DNA of 64,000 nt from Bdellovibrionota bacterium (GTDB lineage: Bacteria; Bdellovibrionota; Bdellovibrionia; Bdellovibrionales; JAEYZS01): positions 99,794 to 163,793 of the forward strand of contig JAZKEU010000008.1 of NCBI GenBank assembly GCA_040386775.1, given 5' to 3'. This document shows positions 35,072-43,504 of this stretch, piece by piece. Each line of letters opens with the position of its first letter. Position 1 is the first letter of the stretch. The notes under the pieces are model-generated. The model was given only the letters and a program-made list of their open reading frames with translations, had not been told where the DNA came from and did no database searches. A program made the position numbers and the translations under genes.

Positions 35072-35977
35072 ATGGAAATTGAATCGAACAAAAACATTCG
35101 AACTAGTAAAGCTAGCGCAGACCAAAAGTCTCCGCGTGTCTTTGATTATTTGGATTATCGTGAGTATCTCAAAGCATACTACGAATACAACAAGTCCATT
35201 AACCCTCACTTTTCCTATGGGCAGTTTGCTAACAAAGCCAAGTTTCAAACTCGCAATTACCTAAAAAGAATCATTGATGGCGAAAGACCCATTACAAATG
35301 AAAACCTTCCGAAGTTCTGTATCGCACTTAATTTGACCTTAAAAGAATCTCAGTACTTTGAATCTCTAATTAACTACAATCAGGCTAAAGATCCATCAGT
35401 TAAAAAATATTATTTCCAACACTTAAGAGAGGCCGCAACAGGCGTTCCCAATTCAGCTATTGAGTTGAGTTATAACCAGTATGAACTCTTCTCGAACTGG
35501 TACAATATTCCTGTGTTTGATGCCCTCTCGCTAACACACATTGATCCTACGCCAGAGAGTATTTCTAAAGTATTTCGAAAGAAAATCACTCCTAAAGAAG
35601 TCAAAGGGGCGTTAGAGCTTTTAGAAAAAGTAGGATTAATTTATTTTGATGCCGAATCTCAACGATACAAGAGATCAATGGAAAAAATAAAATACACTCA
35701 AAGTGTTGTGAATCTCGCCGTGAGAGAGTTTCACAAGCAAACTCTTTCTAATGTGATTGATTTTATCGAAGAAGAGCCACTCGAGGCAAGATATCTTCGA
35801 TCTCTGACGGTTTCAATCAACAAAGATCACATCAAAGAAGTTTATTCTGAGATCGATAGCTTGATCCAAAAGTTGAATAATAAATATTCCGACACTCAGG
35901 GTGATAAAAATATGCTCATGCAATTAAATTTAAATGTTTTAAATCTTATTAAAAATAATAAAGGAGAAACGAAATGA
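35072..35977 (+). CDS. TIGR02147 family regulator
   Basis: 301 residues. The N-terminal part VFDYLDYREYLKAYYEYNKS followed by FSYGQFANKAKFQTRNYLKR, and the later ALELLEKVGLIYFDAESQRY, are typical of TIGR02147 proteins, which combine a helix-turn-helix with a helical domain. They are common in Bdellovibrionota and Fibrobacteres and lie next to exported-protein genes. GGGACGAA precedes the ATG. The stop overlaps the next start (ATGA), so this regulator heads a single operon running to 41268. Confidence 0.9.
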   Translation: MEIESNKNIRTSKASADQKSPRVFDYLDYREYLKAYYEYNKSINPHFSYGQFANKAKFQTRNYLKRIIDGERPITNENLPKFCIALNLTLKESQYFESLINYNQAKDPSVKKYYFQHLREAATGVPNSAIELSYNQYELFSNWYNIPVFDALSLTHIDPTPESISKVFRKKITPKEVKGALELLEKVGLIYFDAESQRYKRSMEKIKYTQSVVNLAVREFHKQTLSNVIDFIEEEPLEARYLRSLTVSINKDHIKEVYSEIDSLIQKLNNKYSDTQGDKNMLMQLNLNVLNLIKNNKGETK

Positions 35978-36897
35978 AAATTTTAAAATCGACACTTGCG
36001 GTCTTTGCAATATTGCTGATCGCAGGACAAGTGAATGCCGGATCGGATATCGGCGGGGGCACGCTTAATGAATTTGGAGTTGAGTATCCAACTCAATCTT
36101 CAGAGGATAGCTACTATTGTGATTATAGCTATGACACTTTAGATATTGCAATGTCTACGGCACTCAACCAGGCAAGAACTGATTTTGGTAGAGCTAGAAA
36201 TACAATCCGCAGAGGTATCCAAAGCGCAATTATTGGTTTTAGCAAATGGGGTAAAAACTATAAACCTCTCACAAAGGATGCTTTGGTTAGGGCTTTAGAA
36301 TTAGATCGTATCTTTAATGATAGCTGTGGAGAAAAAGTAGAATTCTGCCAAGCAGATAGAAGAGCCTTAAGATTTGTTTACGGATATTTGCAGCATGTAA
36401 AAGAGAGAATTGTTCCTCTGGATCGCGATTATTATATGCCATTAAATTCTTACCAAAGACCTTACACTCCTGTGAATGGTTCTCAATATGATGATGGTAG
36501 AACCTATGCTGGTGGAAATTTGTATGGTGGTGGCGGCATGTGGGAAATCTTTGCTTCAAAATATAAAGACACAGCGATAGCACTTCTTCAAGTTTATGCT
36601 GGTCAAGGATCTGACTATCAACTTCCGGAGGCTTTCGGTAATGACACTTACGAATTGAGAGCTGCTGTAAAAATCTTTAATTACGCAAGTTATGATTTAA
36701 GACGTGATGATCTCAATAGAGTATTTAAATGTGAGATCAGTGGTCTTAGTTCTTTAGCTCAAATGCTATCAGCACAATTGAACGGTAACGGTCCATTCTA
36801 TAGCAAACGCGAAGCTTGTTTAGAAGCAAGAGGCTTTGCAGACCGTGTGATAACAACTTCAGATGCATATCACTGCCGAATGAATAGAAGAAATTAA
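35974..36897 (+). CDS. Secreted protein in the TIGR02147 operon
   Basis: 307 residues. The signal peptide ends at VNAGSD. The mature chain is rich in Tyr, Asp and Gly, with a long Gly/Tyr linker in the middle (DGRTYAGGNLYGGGGMWEIF). Six or more cysteines include CGEKVEFCQ. Translationally coupled to the regulator by ATGA. No family recognised. The shared transcript suggests a joint role with the paralogs that follow. Confidence 0.75.
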   Translation: MKILKSTLAVFAILLIAGQVNAGSDIGGGTLNEFGVEYPTQSSEDSYYCDYSYDTLDIAMSTALNQARTDFGRARNTIRRGIQSAIIGFSKWGKNYKPLTKDALVRALELDRIFNDSCGEKVEFCQADRRALRFVYGYLQHVKERIVPLDRDYYMPLNSYQRPYTPVNGSQYDDGRTYAGGNLYGGGGMWEIFASKYKDTAIALLQVYAGQGSDYQLPEAFGNDTYELRAAVKIFNYASYDLRRDDLNRVFKCEISGLSSLAQMLSAQLNGNGPFYSKREACLEARGFADRVITTSDAYHCRMNRRN

Positions 36898-36912
36898 TAA
36901 AGGAGAATTTTT

Positions 36913-37686
36913 GTGAAATTATTAACGTTAGCTATATTGCTTTTTTCTCTAAAAGGATTTGCGGGACCGCAACTTCCACAGGATTTCTCTCAACTCGAGG
37001 GAGCATTCAAAGGTGTCGGGCTCTCAAGCAAAAAATCTGCTTATCTTTTGGTGTATAGAGTTTTAGAAAACAACCAGTCCAGCTGCAGATTCAATATCTT
37101 TTTAATCTCTCAAAATAAAGCGGGTGGACAAGTTCTAGAAGCAGAATGCATTGGGGCGACAGCTCTTGCTGTTCTGGGAATCGGAACAACAAGCAATTCT
37201 AAATATCTCGAGGCTAAGCTTCCACCTGCGGGCATTTTAGAAGAAAGATTCGATGCAAAGCATGGCAGATATTTGCACCTAGGTAGACAAAAAAATACCT
37301 CCTTTCTTCCAAGCCCGCTTGCTGAAGACTATGCATTCACATCTGATTCAGATGACATACGTGTTTATACAGGTGCACCACTGGGTTTATTCAATAGCAA
37401 CTCAAACTCGGTCAGTAGCACAAAGGGCAATCAAGGAACATTGAATCTTGTTACTCAGCTTCCTTCATTGGGTTTAACTGGAAAGTTTGTGGGCGTATCA
37501 GAGCTTGCGGGTGTAACTATTTTGAGAGAACAAAAATTGGACAATAGCTTGTATCAATACAGCGAAGGTGAAATCTCGGGAATGCTTGTAACAATTGTAA
37601 GCGGGAAGCGTGTGATGGTGGTGGTTGGAAAAATTTCTGACGGAAGACCTCAGTCCATTGTATTTTTACCCCTAACTAAAAACTAA
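36913..37686 (+). CDS. Secreted protein in the TIGR02147 operon
   Basis: 257 residues from a GTG at 36913 with AAAGGAGAA before it, 15 bases after the previous stop. The signal peptide ends at GFAG. The mature protein looks all-beta, with two cysteines (SSCRFN and EAECIG) and a Ser/Asn-rich linker (SNSNSVSSTKGNQGT) in the middle, so it may be two related beta domains. No family recognised. Confidence 0.72.
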   Translation: MKLLTLAILLFSLKGFAGPQLPQDFSQLEGAFKGVGLSSKKSAYLLVYRVLENNQSSCRFNIFLISQNKAGGQVLEAECIGATALAVLGIGTTSNSKYLEAKLPPAGILEERFDAKHGRYLHLGRQKNTSFLPSPLAEDYAFTSDSDDIRVYTGAPLGLFNSNSNSVSSTKGNQGTLNLVTQLPSLGLTGKFVGVSELAGVTILREQKLDNSLYQYSEGEISGMLVTIVSGKRVMVVVGKISDGRPQSIVFLPLTKN

Positions 37687-37695
37687 GGATTTTAT

Positions 37696-38478
37696 ATGAA
37701 ACCTCTTATACTTTTATTATGCCTGACTTTTACGATGACTTCTTTTGCACAAGAAGGCGTTTCAACAGACATCGATCCTGCAAGACTCAACGAAGTGATG
37801 GACTGGGTGAACAATGCAAAGTTTGAATTGGACACGGGAATCGAAGATATTTCTAAATCTTCTATCACTGAGCAAGAGTCCTCTTACAGTCAATTGATTG
37901 CTAGGGTTCTCCAGGCCTCAGGAACAAGATCTAATGAATTTCTAATGAGAAATATGCTTTACAGAACTCAAGTGGTTTATAAGTCCATTCAAAATACTGC
38001 GCCTTCGCCAAAACGAGATGCCTATGCTCGCAGAATTTTGGATGAAGGAGTGGCGTGGTCATTAAGACTCTACCAATTGGACAAGAGTTTGCTTGAGCAA
38101 ATGAAATCTCAATCTATCCCTGATTATGTTCGTGGAGTTTCTTTTGTTAGTCTAGGACTTCAATGGACTGAGTATATGTTTAGTCTTTATTATGCAGTTC
38201 CTGATAATAAGGCCAAACTACAACTTATGAAAGATCTAATGGGACTTTTGTATAACGACATCAATAATGATGATTCTGTAAAAAGAATTTTAGCTCCAAT
38301 TTCTGGAAAGATTGCTTTTAAAAATGAAGAGTTAAAAAATAAGTTACAAAATAATCCTCCGAAGACTCCGATTGAAGAACTTGCGCTTGCCAGAGATTTG
38401 AGAAGATTTATGGAGCAACATATCGAGGCTGCTAAAAAATTATTATCACCCTATTCAAAGTCTGGGACTAGATTTTGA
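37696..38478 (+). CDS. Tandem paralog 1: short form of the exported helical module
   Basis: 260 residues. The signal peptide ends at SFAQ and is followed by the signature EGVSTDIDPARLNEVMDWV. The most conserved block is NEFLMRNMLYRTQVVYKSIQ, then SPKRDAYARRIL and a second one ending LMKDLMGLLYNDIN. The protein stops right after the shared module, so it represents the bare module. It is helical throughout. Two more copies with added tails follow. Family not recognised. Confidence 0.78.
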   Translation: MKPLILLLCLTFTMTSFAQEGVSTDIDPARLNEVMDWVNNAKFELDTGIEDISKSSITEQESSYSQLIARVLQASGTRSNEFLMRNMLYRTQVVYKSIQNTAPSPKRDAYARRILDEGVAWSLRLYQLDKSLLEQMKSQSIPDYVRGVSFVSLGLQWTEYMFSLYYAVPDNKAKLQLMKDLMGLLYNDINNDDSVKRILAPISGKIAFKNEELKNKLQNNPPKTPIEELALARDLRRFMEQHIEAAKKLLSPYSKSGTRF

Positions 38479-39905
38479 AGATTATAATTTTTCTTGCATT
38501 AACATTATCAACAGCCTGTTCCTTCGCTCAAGTTGGTGTATCGACGGATATTGATCCGAAGAGAATCAATGAAGTATCAGAGTGGGTTGATAATGCAAAG
38601 TTTGAATTGGATAAGGGGATTGAAGACATCTCTAAGCTTCCAATTCCTGAGCAAGAAAATGGTTATAATGATCTTATCGATAAAGTTCTAAAATTATCAA
38701 ATGCAAAACCAAATGAGTTCTTAATGCGTAACATGCTTTATAGAACTCAGGTGGTTTATAAAGCCATTCAAAATAGCTCATCATCTCCAAAGCGTGATGC
38801 ATATGCACGAAGAATCTTAGAGGAAGGAGCAAAGTGGGCGTTAACACTTTATGAGGCGGATCAAGATTTGCTTCATAAAATAAAGACTTCAAAAGATCCT
38901 AGCGAATTCAAAGGAGTGTCATTTGTTAATCTTGGGCTCCGCTGGGCTGATTATGTTTTTAATTTGTATTATTCAGCGCCGGACAACAGCTCTAAATTTC
39001 TTTTGATGAAAGATATGTTAGGGCTACTTTATAATGACATCAACGATGATGCTGCAGTTAAGAAAATACTCGCAGCTGTCTCGAAAAAAATTATATCAAA
39101 ACATGCCGAGCTAAAAAACTACGATCCAAAAAGTCTAAATGAAGAACTTGAAGCTGCAAGAGATCTCCGCCGATTTATCGAACAGCATATTTCAGCTATC
39201 AAAAATATCATTTCTGATTACCCTGATATCTATAAGAATCTTATTCCTTTTGATGCCTATAATTTGAGGCTCGAGGTTTTATCGTCGGTAATGTATAAAA
39301 ATATATTTCCTATCTGTGAGGGTATGGAATTTTCAGAAATTTTATTCTCTAGACCTTTGCTGAGCGGAATGATCATTCGTATTCTTGAGCCGCTGAAGTG
39401 GGGAGATAAACTTGACTACAATCAGCCAGTTCGTTTTCGATTGGAAGAAAGTAGTCCGAAAATTTCAGATTACGCACCTTTATTGCCAAATTGTGAAGGA
39501 ACTCTTTCCTTGTCATCGCTAATACGAGAAGGAGATTATAAACTAAATGATAAGTATTTTAGACCCGTCAGTGAAGCTGTAACTTTTAATAGTAGGCATG
39601 GTATAGCTAAAGAGAATGTGTACTTAGTTGATAAAAAAAACCTTAAACCTTATGATAGAAAATGTCTTATTATTCCACAGCATACAAAGCTTACAGTCAG
39701 TAGCAAAGATGTGAAGTCACTTCCTTTTTTTATGCCTGATTTACTTGGAGTAATTGAGTCATTTATTTCCAGAAAAAACAAATTTATTGTTTCAGATATA
39801 GATCCTAAGCAGATTTATAACTTTGTAGAAGTTGTAAGCGATGACCCTAAGCTTAACGGCTGTAAAGGGTATATTCTTAGACATTATATTACTATGGTGG
39901 AATAA
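38475..39905 (+). CDS. Tandem paralog 2: helical module plus tail of about 225 residues
   Basis: 476 residues from a TTG overlapping the previous stop. The signal peptide ends at SFAQ. Residues 20-245 repeat the module (VGVSTDIDPKRINEVSEWV, NEFLMRNMLYRTQVVYKAIQ and SPKRDAYARRIL). The tail (about 250-476) is beta-rich, has five or more cysteines and ends with GCKGYILRHYI. It does not resemble the tail of paralog 3 apart from a short Gly-Cys-x-Gly-Tyr ending. SH3-like folds are possible for the tail, but this is weak. Confidence 0.75.
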   Translation: MKIIIFLALTLSTACSFAQVGVSTDIDPKRINEVSEWVDNAKFELDKGIEDISKLPIPEQENGYNDLIDKVLKLSNAKPNEFLMRNMLYRTQVVYKAIQNSSSSPKRDAYARRILEEGAKWALTLYEADQDLLHKIKTSKDPSEFKGVSFVNLGLRWADYVFNLYYSAPDNSSKFLLMKDMLGLLYNDINDDAAVKKILAAVSKKIISKHAELKNYDPKSLNEELEAARDLRRFIEQHISAIKNIISDYPDIYKNLIPFDAYNLRLEVLSSVMYKNIFPICEGMEFSEILFSRPLLSGMIIRILEPLKWGDKLDYNQPVRFRLEESSPKISDYAPLLPNCEGTLSLSSLIREGDYKLNDKYFRPVSEAVTFNSRHGIAKENVYLVDKKNLKPYDRKCLIIPQHTKLTVSSKDVKSLPFFMPDLLGVIESFISRKNKFIVSDIDPKQIYNFVEVVSDDPKLNGCKGYILRHYITMVE

Positions 39906-39906
39906 A

Positions 39907-41268
39907 ATGAAAATACTATTAATTGCATTTCTATCTTTAATTTCTTTAAATCTGAATGCCGCGGAAGGCGTTTCGACTGAAGTTGATCCCTCGAAGCTGA
40001 CGCAAGTTGAAAAATGGATTGAGAATGCAAAGTATGATTTAGATATTGGAATTGACGATATTTCAAAAGGACCTATTACTGAACGGGAAGAACGTTTTAG
40101 AAATTTAATTGTTCAAGTTTTAGAAAAGTCGGGGAAAAACTCCAATGAATTTTTAATGCGCAATATGCTTTATAGAACTCAAGTGGTTTATTCTTCGTTA
40201 CAAAAATCCGTTCCATCCGAAAAAAGAGATGCTGTTTCGAGAAAAGTTCTAGAAGAAGGAGTGAGATGGGCCTCATCTCTTTATCAAGCTGATCTCTCGC
40301 TCATTGGCAGCATAAAAAATAAGACAGCAGAAGATTACACTCCTGGAGTTGCGTTTGCGACGTTGGGTTTGGAGTGGGCTGAATATATGTTTGGTCTTTA
40401 TTACGATATTCCAGATAATAAAATGAGATTTGAGCTTTTAAAAGATCTTATGGGTCTTATGTACAATGATGTTAACAGCGACTCTGCTGTGAATCGCATT
40501 CTGGCTCCTGTAAGTAAAAGTATTGTTCAAAAGAACGAGGAAATAAAACAAATTCCAAATATTCCGAGAACTCCACAAGAGGAATTAGAGCTTGCCAGAA
40601 GCTTGCGTACATTTATTGAAACTCATATTGATGAGACGAGAGCTCTTCTTGAGCCTTATGCTGTCAATTTTTACGGTGAGGGATTTAGGGCAAGTCCTGG
40701 AGACATAGGAGATGTTGCTAGAACACTGAGTTTTGAAAGTGTCACAACCCCTGGTTGCTCTCGTGCTTCTTCTATTAATGAGAAGCTGCAGGTTATTGAA
40801 AATGGAAGTAAGATTAGATTTTTACCTCATCATAATTCTGATTTGTATTATGTTGAAGTGATTGATATTCCAAGCACCTCATCTCCTATGGGTGCTCAAG
40901 TAAGCTGCAAAGGATTTCTCACAAAAAGAATGTTGAGTTTTGGTGTAAAAAGAATTTTTAAAAGAGATGCTGAGCATATCACAAGGATTAAAACTCAAGC
41001 AAAAACCAACATGATTCATTTTGTGATAGCAAAAAAGAATGAAAGACTTAAAAAGTATTGTCGCTATCTTGACCGAAATACAAATGTAGTGCTTGTGGAT
41101 TTCGTTAAATATTACCTTTTTCAGCCAACTAGACCAAGCGGATTAGGTCCTCTGTTTGATTTACCATCCGCAGAGGTTTATTATCTCGTTAGAGTCGACG
41201 ATCAAAATTCTATGCACTATGGTTGCACGGGATATTTTCCAGCAAGCGGTTTAACCATATTAGATTAA
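39907..41268 (+). CDS. Tandem paralog 3: helical module plus a different tail of about 200 residues
   Basis: 453 residues from the ATG at 39907, which gives a signal peptide ending at NLNAAE. The earlier in-frame extension into paralog 2 is rejected. Residues 20-250 repeat the module (EGVSTEVDPSKLTQVEKWI and NEFLMRNMLYRTQVVY). The tail has two beta-rich units, the first with YYVEVIDIP and SCKGFL, the second with YYLVRVDDQ and GCTGYF, as in bacterial SH3-like repeats. It ends the operon. Confidence 0.76.
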   Translation: MKILLIAFLSLISLNLNAAEGVSTEVDPSKLTQVEKWIENAKYDLDIGIDDISKGPITEREERFRNLIVQVLEKSGKNSNEFLMRNMLYRTQVVYSSLQKSVPSEKRDAVSRKVLEEGVRWASSLYQADLSLIGSIKNKTAEDYTPGVAFATLGLEWAEYMFGLYYDIPDNKMRFELLKDLMGLMYNDVNSDSAVNRILAPVSKSIVQKNEEIKQIPNIPRTPQEELELARSLRTFIETHIDETRALLEPYAVNFYGEGFRASPGDIGDVARTLSFESVTTPGCSRASSINEKLQVIENGSKIRFLPHHNSDLYYVEVIDIPSTSSPMGAQVSCKGFLTKRMLSFGVKRIFKRDAEHITRIKTQAKTNMIHFVIAKKNERLKKYCRYLDRNTNVVLVDFVKYYLFQPTRPSGLGPLFDLPSAEVYYLVRVDDQNSMHYGCTGYFPASGLTILD

Positions 41269-41271
41269 TGC

Positions 41272-41288
41272 GTTTCCCTCTAGGGAAC
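41272..41288. other. Short hairpin after the operon
   Basis: A 5- to 6-bp stem, ttccct/aggga, follows the stop of paralog 3. An A-run comes after it on the plus strand, so it would terminate only minus-strand transcription. Role unclear. Confidence 0.3.
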
Positions 41289-41300
41289 GAAAAAAAACTA

Positions 41301-41356
41301 CCTTAGTTGACTAAAAGTTGTTCTATGAAAATATAAGGACAACAAAACTAAGGAGG
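41301..41356 (+). promoter_or_regulatory. 5' leader hairpin that pairs with the Shine-Dalgarno
   Basis: ccttagtt (41301-41308) is complementary to aactaagg (41346-41353). The latter contains the first bases of the AAGGAGG ribosome site (41350-41356). Inside it gttgttc (41317-41323) pairs with ggacaac (41337-41343), with one G-U. The two stems give 15 pairs in total and would hide the ribosome site of the gene at 41361. Confidence 0.55.
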
Positions 41357-41360
41357 ATTT

Positions 41361-41711
41361 ATGAAAATAATAATCGCACTCTGCTTGATCTTTACAAGCA
41401 TGCAAACTTTTGCAAACCCACGTACTTTTGAAAACTCGGAGCGGATTTTAGAATCAAGTCATGCCAGAGCAGGTTCTTACTATGACTGGGGTCGTGCTAA
41501 AAACGGCTGGGGCTACTGCTACATGTGGTCATCCAATGGATATGTATTGAACGAAGGAAAGCCAGTATCAAACTACAACTGCGAACGCTACCGTCCTTCA
41601 TACTACGACTGGGGAAAAGGCGTGAACGGTTACACTTACTGTTATCAATGGACTCCTTACAGAGTAGCAATGAACGAAGGTAAGCCTGTAGACAACTACT
41701 ACTGTCATTAA
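41361..41711 (+). CDS. Small secreted two-repeat protein (YYDWG repeats)
   Basis: 116 residues. The signal peptide ends at TFAN. The mature part has two copies of a unit of about 36 residues. Each begins YYDWG, has NG and a Tyr-Cys-Tyr core (WGYCYMWS and YTYCYQWT), then LNEGKPVSNY or MNEGKPVDNY and a Cys. Four cysteines give one disulfide per unit. The start is supported by AAGGAGG. It lies just downstream of the paralog operon and has its own leader, so it may be controlled separately. Confidence 0.8.
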   Translation: MKIIIALCLIFTSMQTFANPRTFENSERILESSHARAGSYYDWGRAKNGWGYCYMWSSNGYVLNEGKPVSNYNCERYRPSYYDWGKGVNGYTYCYQWTPYRVAMNEGKPVDNYYCH

Positions 41712-41721
41712 AACGTGCGAT

Positions 41722-41746
41722 GGGGGCCGAATGGATTTTCGCCCCC
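41722..41746. terminator. Hairpin terminator between converging genes
   Basis: ggggg-c-cgaa pairs with ttcg-ccccc, with one bulged base and a 6-nt loop. It lies between the converging genes ending at 41711 and 41766. Confidence 0.65.
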
Positions 41747-41765
41747 TCTGTCCACAAATTATGGT

Positions 41766-42539
41766 TTATATTTTTCCACAACGGTAAAATCTCATTTTTT
41801 CTGTAATCCATGGTGTATAGATTTTTTCAGTTAAATGAAATCTTTGAAATTGGTAGGGAGCTTTCGAGGTTTCTCCATTTTTAGTGAATACCCAGTTATC
41901 TTTGATGTAGACAAATGCATGCTCAGGTTTGCCCATAAGAATAAATACACCAATATCTCCAAATTGAGGTTTCGTAACCTCTTCACAATTTTTTAAAAAT
42001 TCAACAAGTACCTCTTGGTCCATTGACTCCATCGGTTCTTCAGGAGCATGAAAACGAACGGCTGCGTTGAAGCAATTGCCTCTTGTAGTATATTGGTAAA
42101 GATTATCGGTAATATTTTTAGGTATACATTCGGTTACGTCCACCTTAAAAATAATATCAGGTAAAGAAAAATACTGAGTGATACTTTCAAGTTTATTCCC
42201 TTCTTGTAGAGCTTGGGGATAGCCTGGAATGATATTAAAACCTGGGGCTAATACTTCTTCAAGGGGAAGAGATATAGGTTGCCCCCCTCGCTCTAGCGTC
42301 ACAAACCGCACAGGTTCGATTTCTTTGGTAGGAGTGCTAATAGGGACTTTAGCACAAGATGGGCTAGGAAAAATGCCAGAGGCCTTCAGGGCTTCATCTA
42401 TGTTAGGAAAGTAAAAAAAGGTTTTTTTTGAGTCAGTGTCTATTTTGGTTTGGATAGAAAGTAAATCCGCGTTTGATTTCAGAGAAACTATTAATATAAA
42501 CAAACTCAAAATGTGTTTAATTGAGATTAAATTTTTCAT
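41766..42539 (-). CDS. Exported protein with a possible papain-like Cys/His pair
   Basis: 257 residues. The signal peptide MKNLISIKHILSLFILIVSL follows the ATG at 42539. There is no clear ribosome site, so the start is uncertain. The C-terminal half has RGNCFNAAVRFH, then FGDIGVFILMGKPEHAFVYI and DNWVFTKNG. A Cys before a helix, a His on a strand and a following Asn/Asp match an NlpC/P60- or CHAP-like peptidase. This is an inference. It would be a peptidoglycan amidase-type enzyme. No family was recognised outright. Confidence 0.6.
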   Translation of the reverse strand: MKNLISIKHILSLFILIVSLKSNADLLSIQTKIDTDSKKTFFYFPNIDEALKASGIFPSPSCAKVPISTPTKEIEPVRFVTLERGGQPISLPLEEVLAPGFNIIPGYPQALQEGNKLESITQYFSLPDIIFKVDVTECIPKNITDNLYQYTTRGNCFNAAVRFHAPEEPMESMDQEVLVEFLKNCEEVTKPQFGDIGVFILMGKPEHAFVYIKDNWVFTKNGETSKAPYQFQRFHLTEKIYTPWITEKMRFYRCGKI

Positions 42540-42658
42540 AGTTTTTGATTTAGTATCAATAATGGAGCACAAGATAGTTAGAATGTTACTTTTGAAAAAA
42601 AGTGGCTTAACATTTTTCAAATATCTATAAAAATGAAGCTTAAACCTATCGAATTTAA

Positions 42659-42697
42659 TGGCGGGACAGGTGGGACGAGTTTAGGACTTTTCCCTGC
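42659..42697. repeat. tRNA-end-like dispersed repeat, copy A
   Basis: Sequence tggcgggacaggtgggacga followed by gtttaggactttt. It precedes the nucleotidyltransferase pair at 42787. It closely matches the copy at 51679-51719. Confidence 0.6.
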
Positions 42698-42786
42698 TTT
42701 GAGGAATGCATAACGCAGAGCCTTGTTGGAGCTTTAAACAGATATGAGGGTTGTTTGAGGTTTTATTTGATAAACTTTGAGTTTTA

Positions 42787-43008
42787 ATGGATTACTTAAA
42801 GTTAATGGGTTTAAAAAAAGAAGATCAAAATCTAGATGCTAGTGCCATTTCCAAAGAAGCTGAGGCTTTGGCCGCTATATCCATAAAAGAACGTTTATCA
42901 ATGAGCTATGAAGAACGCATTGAAGCCCATGAAAACGCAAGAGTATTGATGCAAGATCTTAAATCTCAAGGAGAGTTGCTCCGTGCAAAATCTCAAAGAA
43001 CTTCTTGA
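42787..43008 (+). CDS. Small charged protein paired with a nucleotidyltransferase
   Basis: 73 residues, helical, with no signal peptide, ending with a basic tail. It overlaps the following nucleotidyltransferase gene by 26 bases. Small proteins in this place are often the DNA-binding or antitoxin partner. I do not recognise it. It has no good ribosome site. Confidence 0.55.
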   Translation: MDYLKLMGLKKEDQNLDASAISKEAEALAAISIKERLSMSYEERIEAHENARVLMQDLKSQGELLRAKSQRTS

Positions 43009-43462
43009 AAGGCTTCTCAAAAATAATATTGATTTTGTTCTAGTTGGTGGATTTGCAAGTGTATTGCATGGATCAACTTTAGTAACTCAAGACCTTGATA
43101 TTTGTGTTGCTATGGCAGATGAAGAGATCGATAAACTTCGCCAAGCACTGAAAGACTTAAATCCTATTCATCGAATGAATCCAAATGCTAAAATTTCTTT
43201 TATGGAGCAACCGAAGGATTTAAGTAATATTAAAAATATTTACCTTAAGACTAATCTTGGAATTTTAGATATTATGTCAGAACTTCCACCTGTGGGAAAT
43301 TTTGAAGTTATCAAAAAAAATGCTATTGAAATTAACCTCTACAATTACAAATGCAAAGTCATTTCCCTAGAAGATTTAATAAAAATCAAAGAATCTATGA
43401 CTCGTCCAAAAGATAGAGAAACTCTAAATCATCTTAAGCAAATTCAAAAAATGAAAAAATAG
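42983..43462 (+). CDS. DUF6036/AbiEii-like nucleotidyltransferase
   Basis: 159 residues from a GTG with AAGGAGAG seven bases upstream. The nucleotidyltransferase core reads DFVLVGGFASVLHGSTLVTQ and then DLDICVAM, giving the Gly-Gly and Asp-x-Asp motif. Further on, a sugar-fold-like segment ends with VISLEDLIKIKESMTRPKDR, typical of the AbiEii/DUF6036 type. Such proteins occur as toxin, or as toxin-modifier, with a small partner. The pair is bounded by repeat copies A and B. Confidence 0.75.
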   Translation: MQNLKELLERLLKNNIDFVLVGGFASVLHGSTLVTQDLDICVAMADEEIDKLRQALKDLNPIHRMNPNAKISFMEQPKDLSNIKNIYLKTNLGILDIMSELPPVGNFEVIKKNAIEINLYNYKCKVISLEDLIKIKESMTRPKDRETLNHLKQIQKMKK

Positions 43463-43470
43463 TTTACCTA

Positions 43471-43504
43471 GTCAGATGGGATGAGTTTAGAACTGAATGC
43501 TGGG
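43471..43504. repeat. tRNA-end-like dispersed repeat, copy B (short)
   Basis: gatgggatgagtttagaact followed by gaatgctggg. It resembles the second half of copies A and E and lies directly at the 3' end of the DUF4267 gene. Confidence 0.5.

Noticed and set aside
39841-39906. N-terminal extension of paralog 3
   Set aside because: The extension lies inside paralog 2 and would bury the signal peptide. The start at 39907 lines up with the other paralogs.
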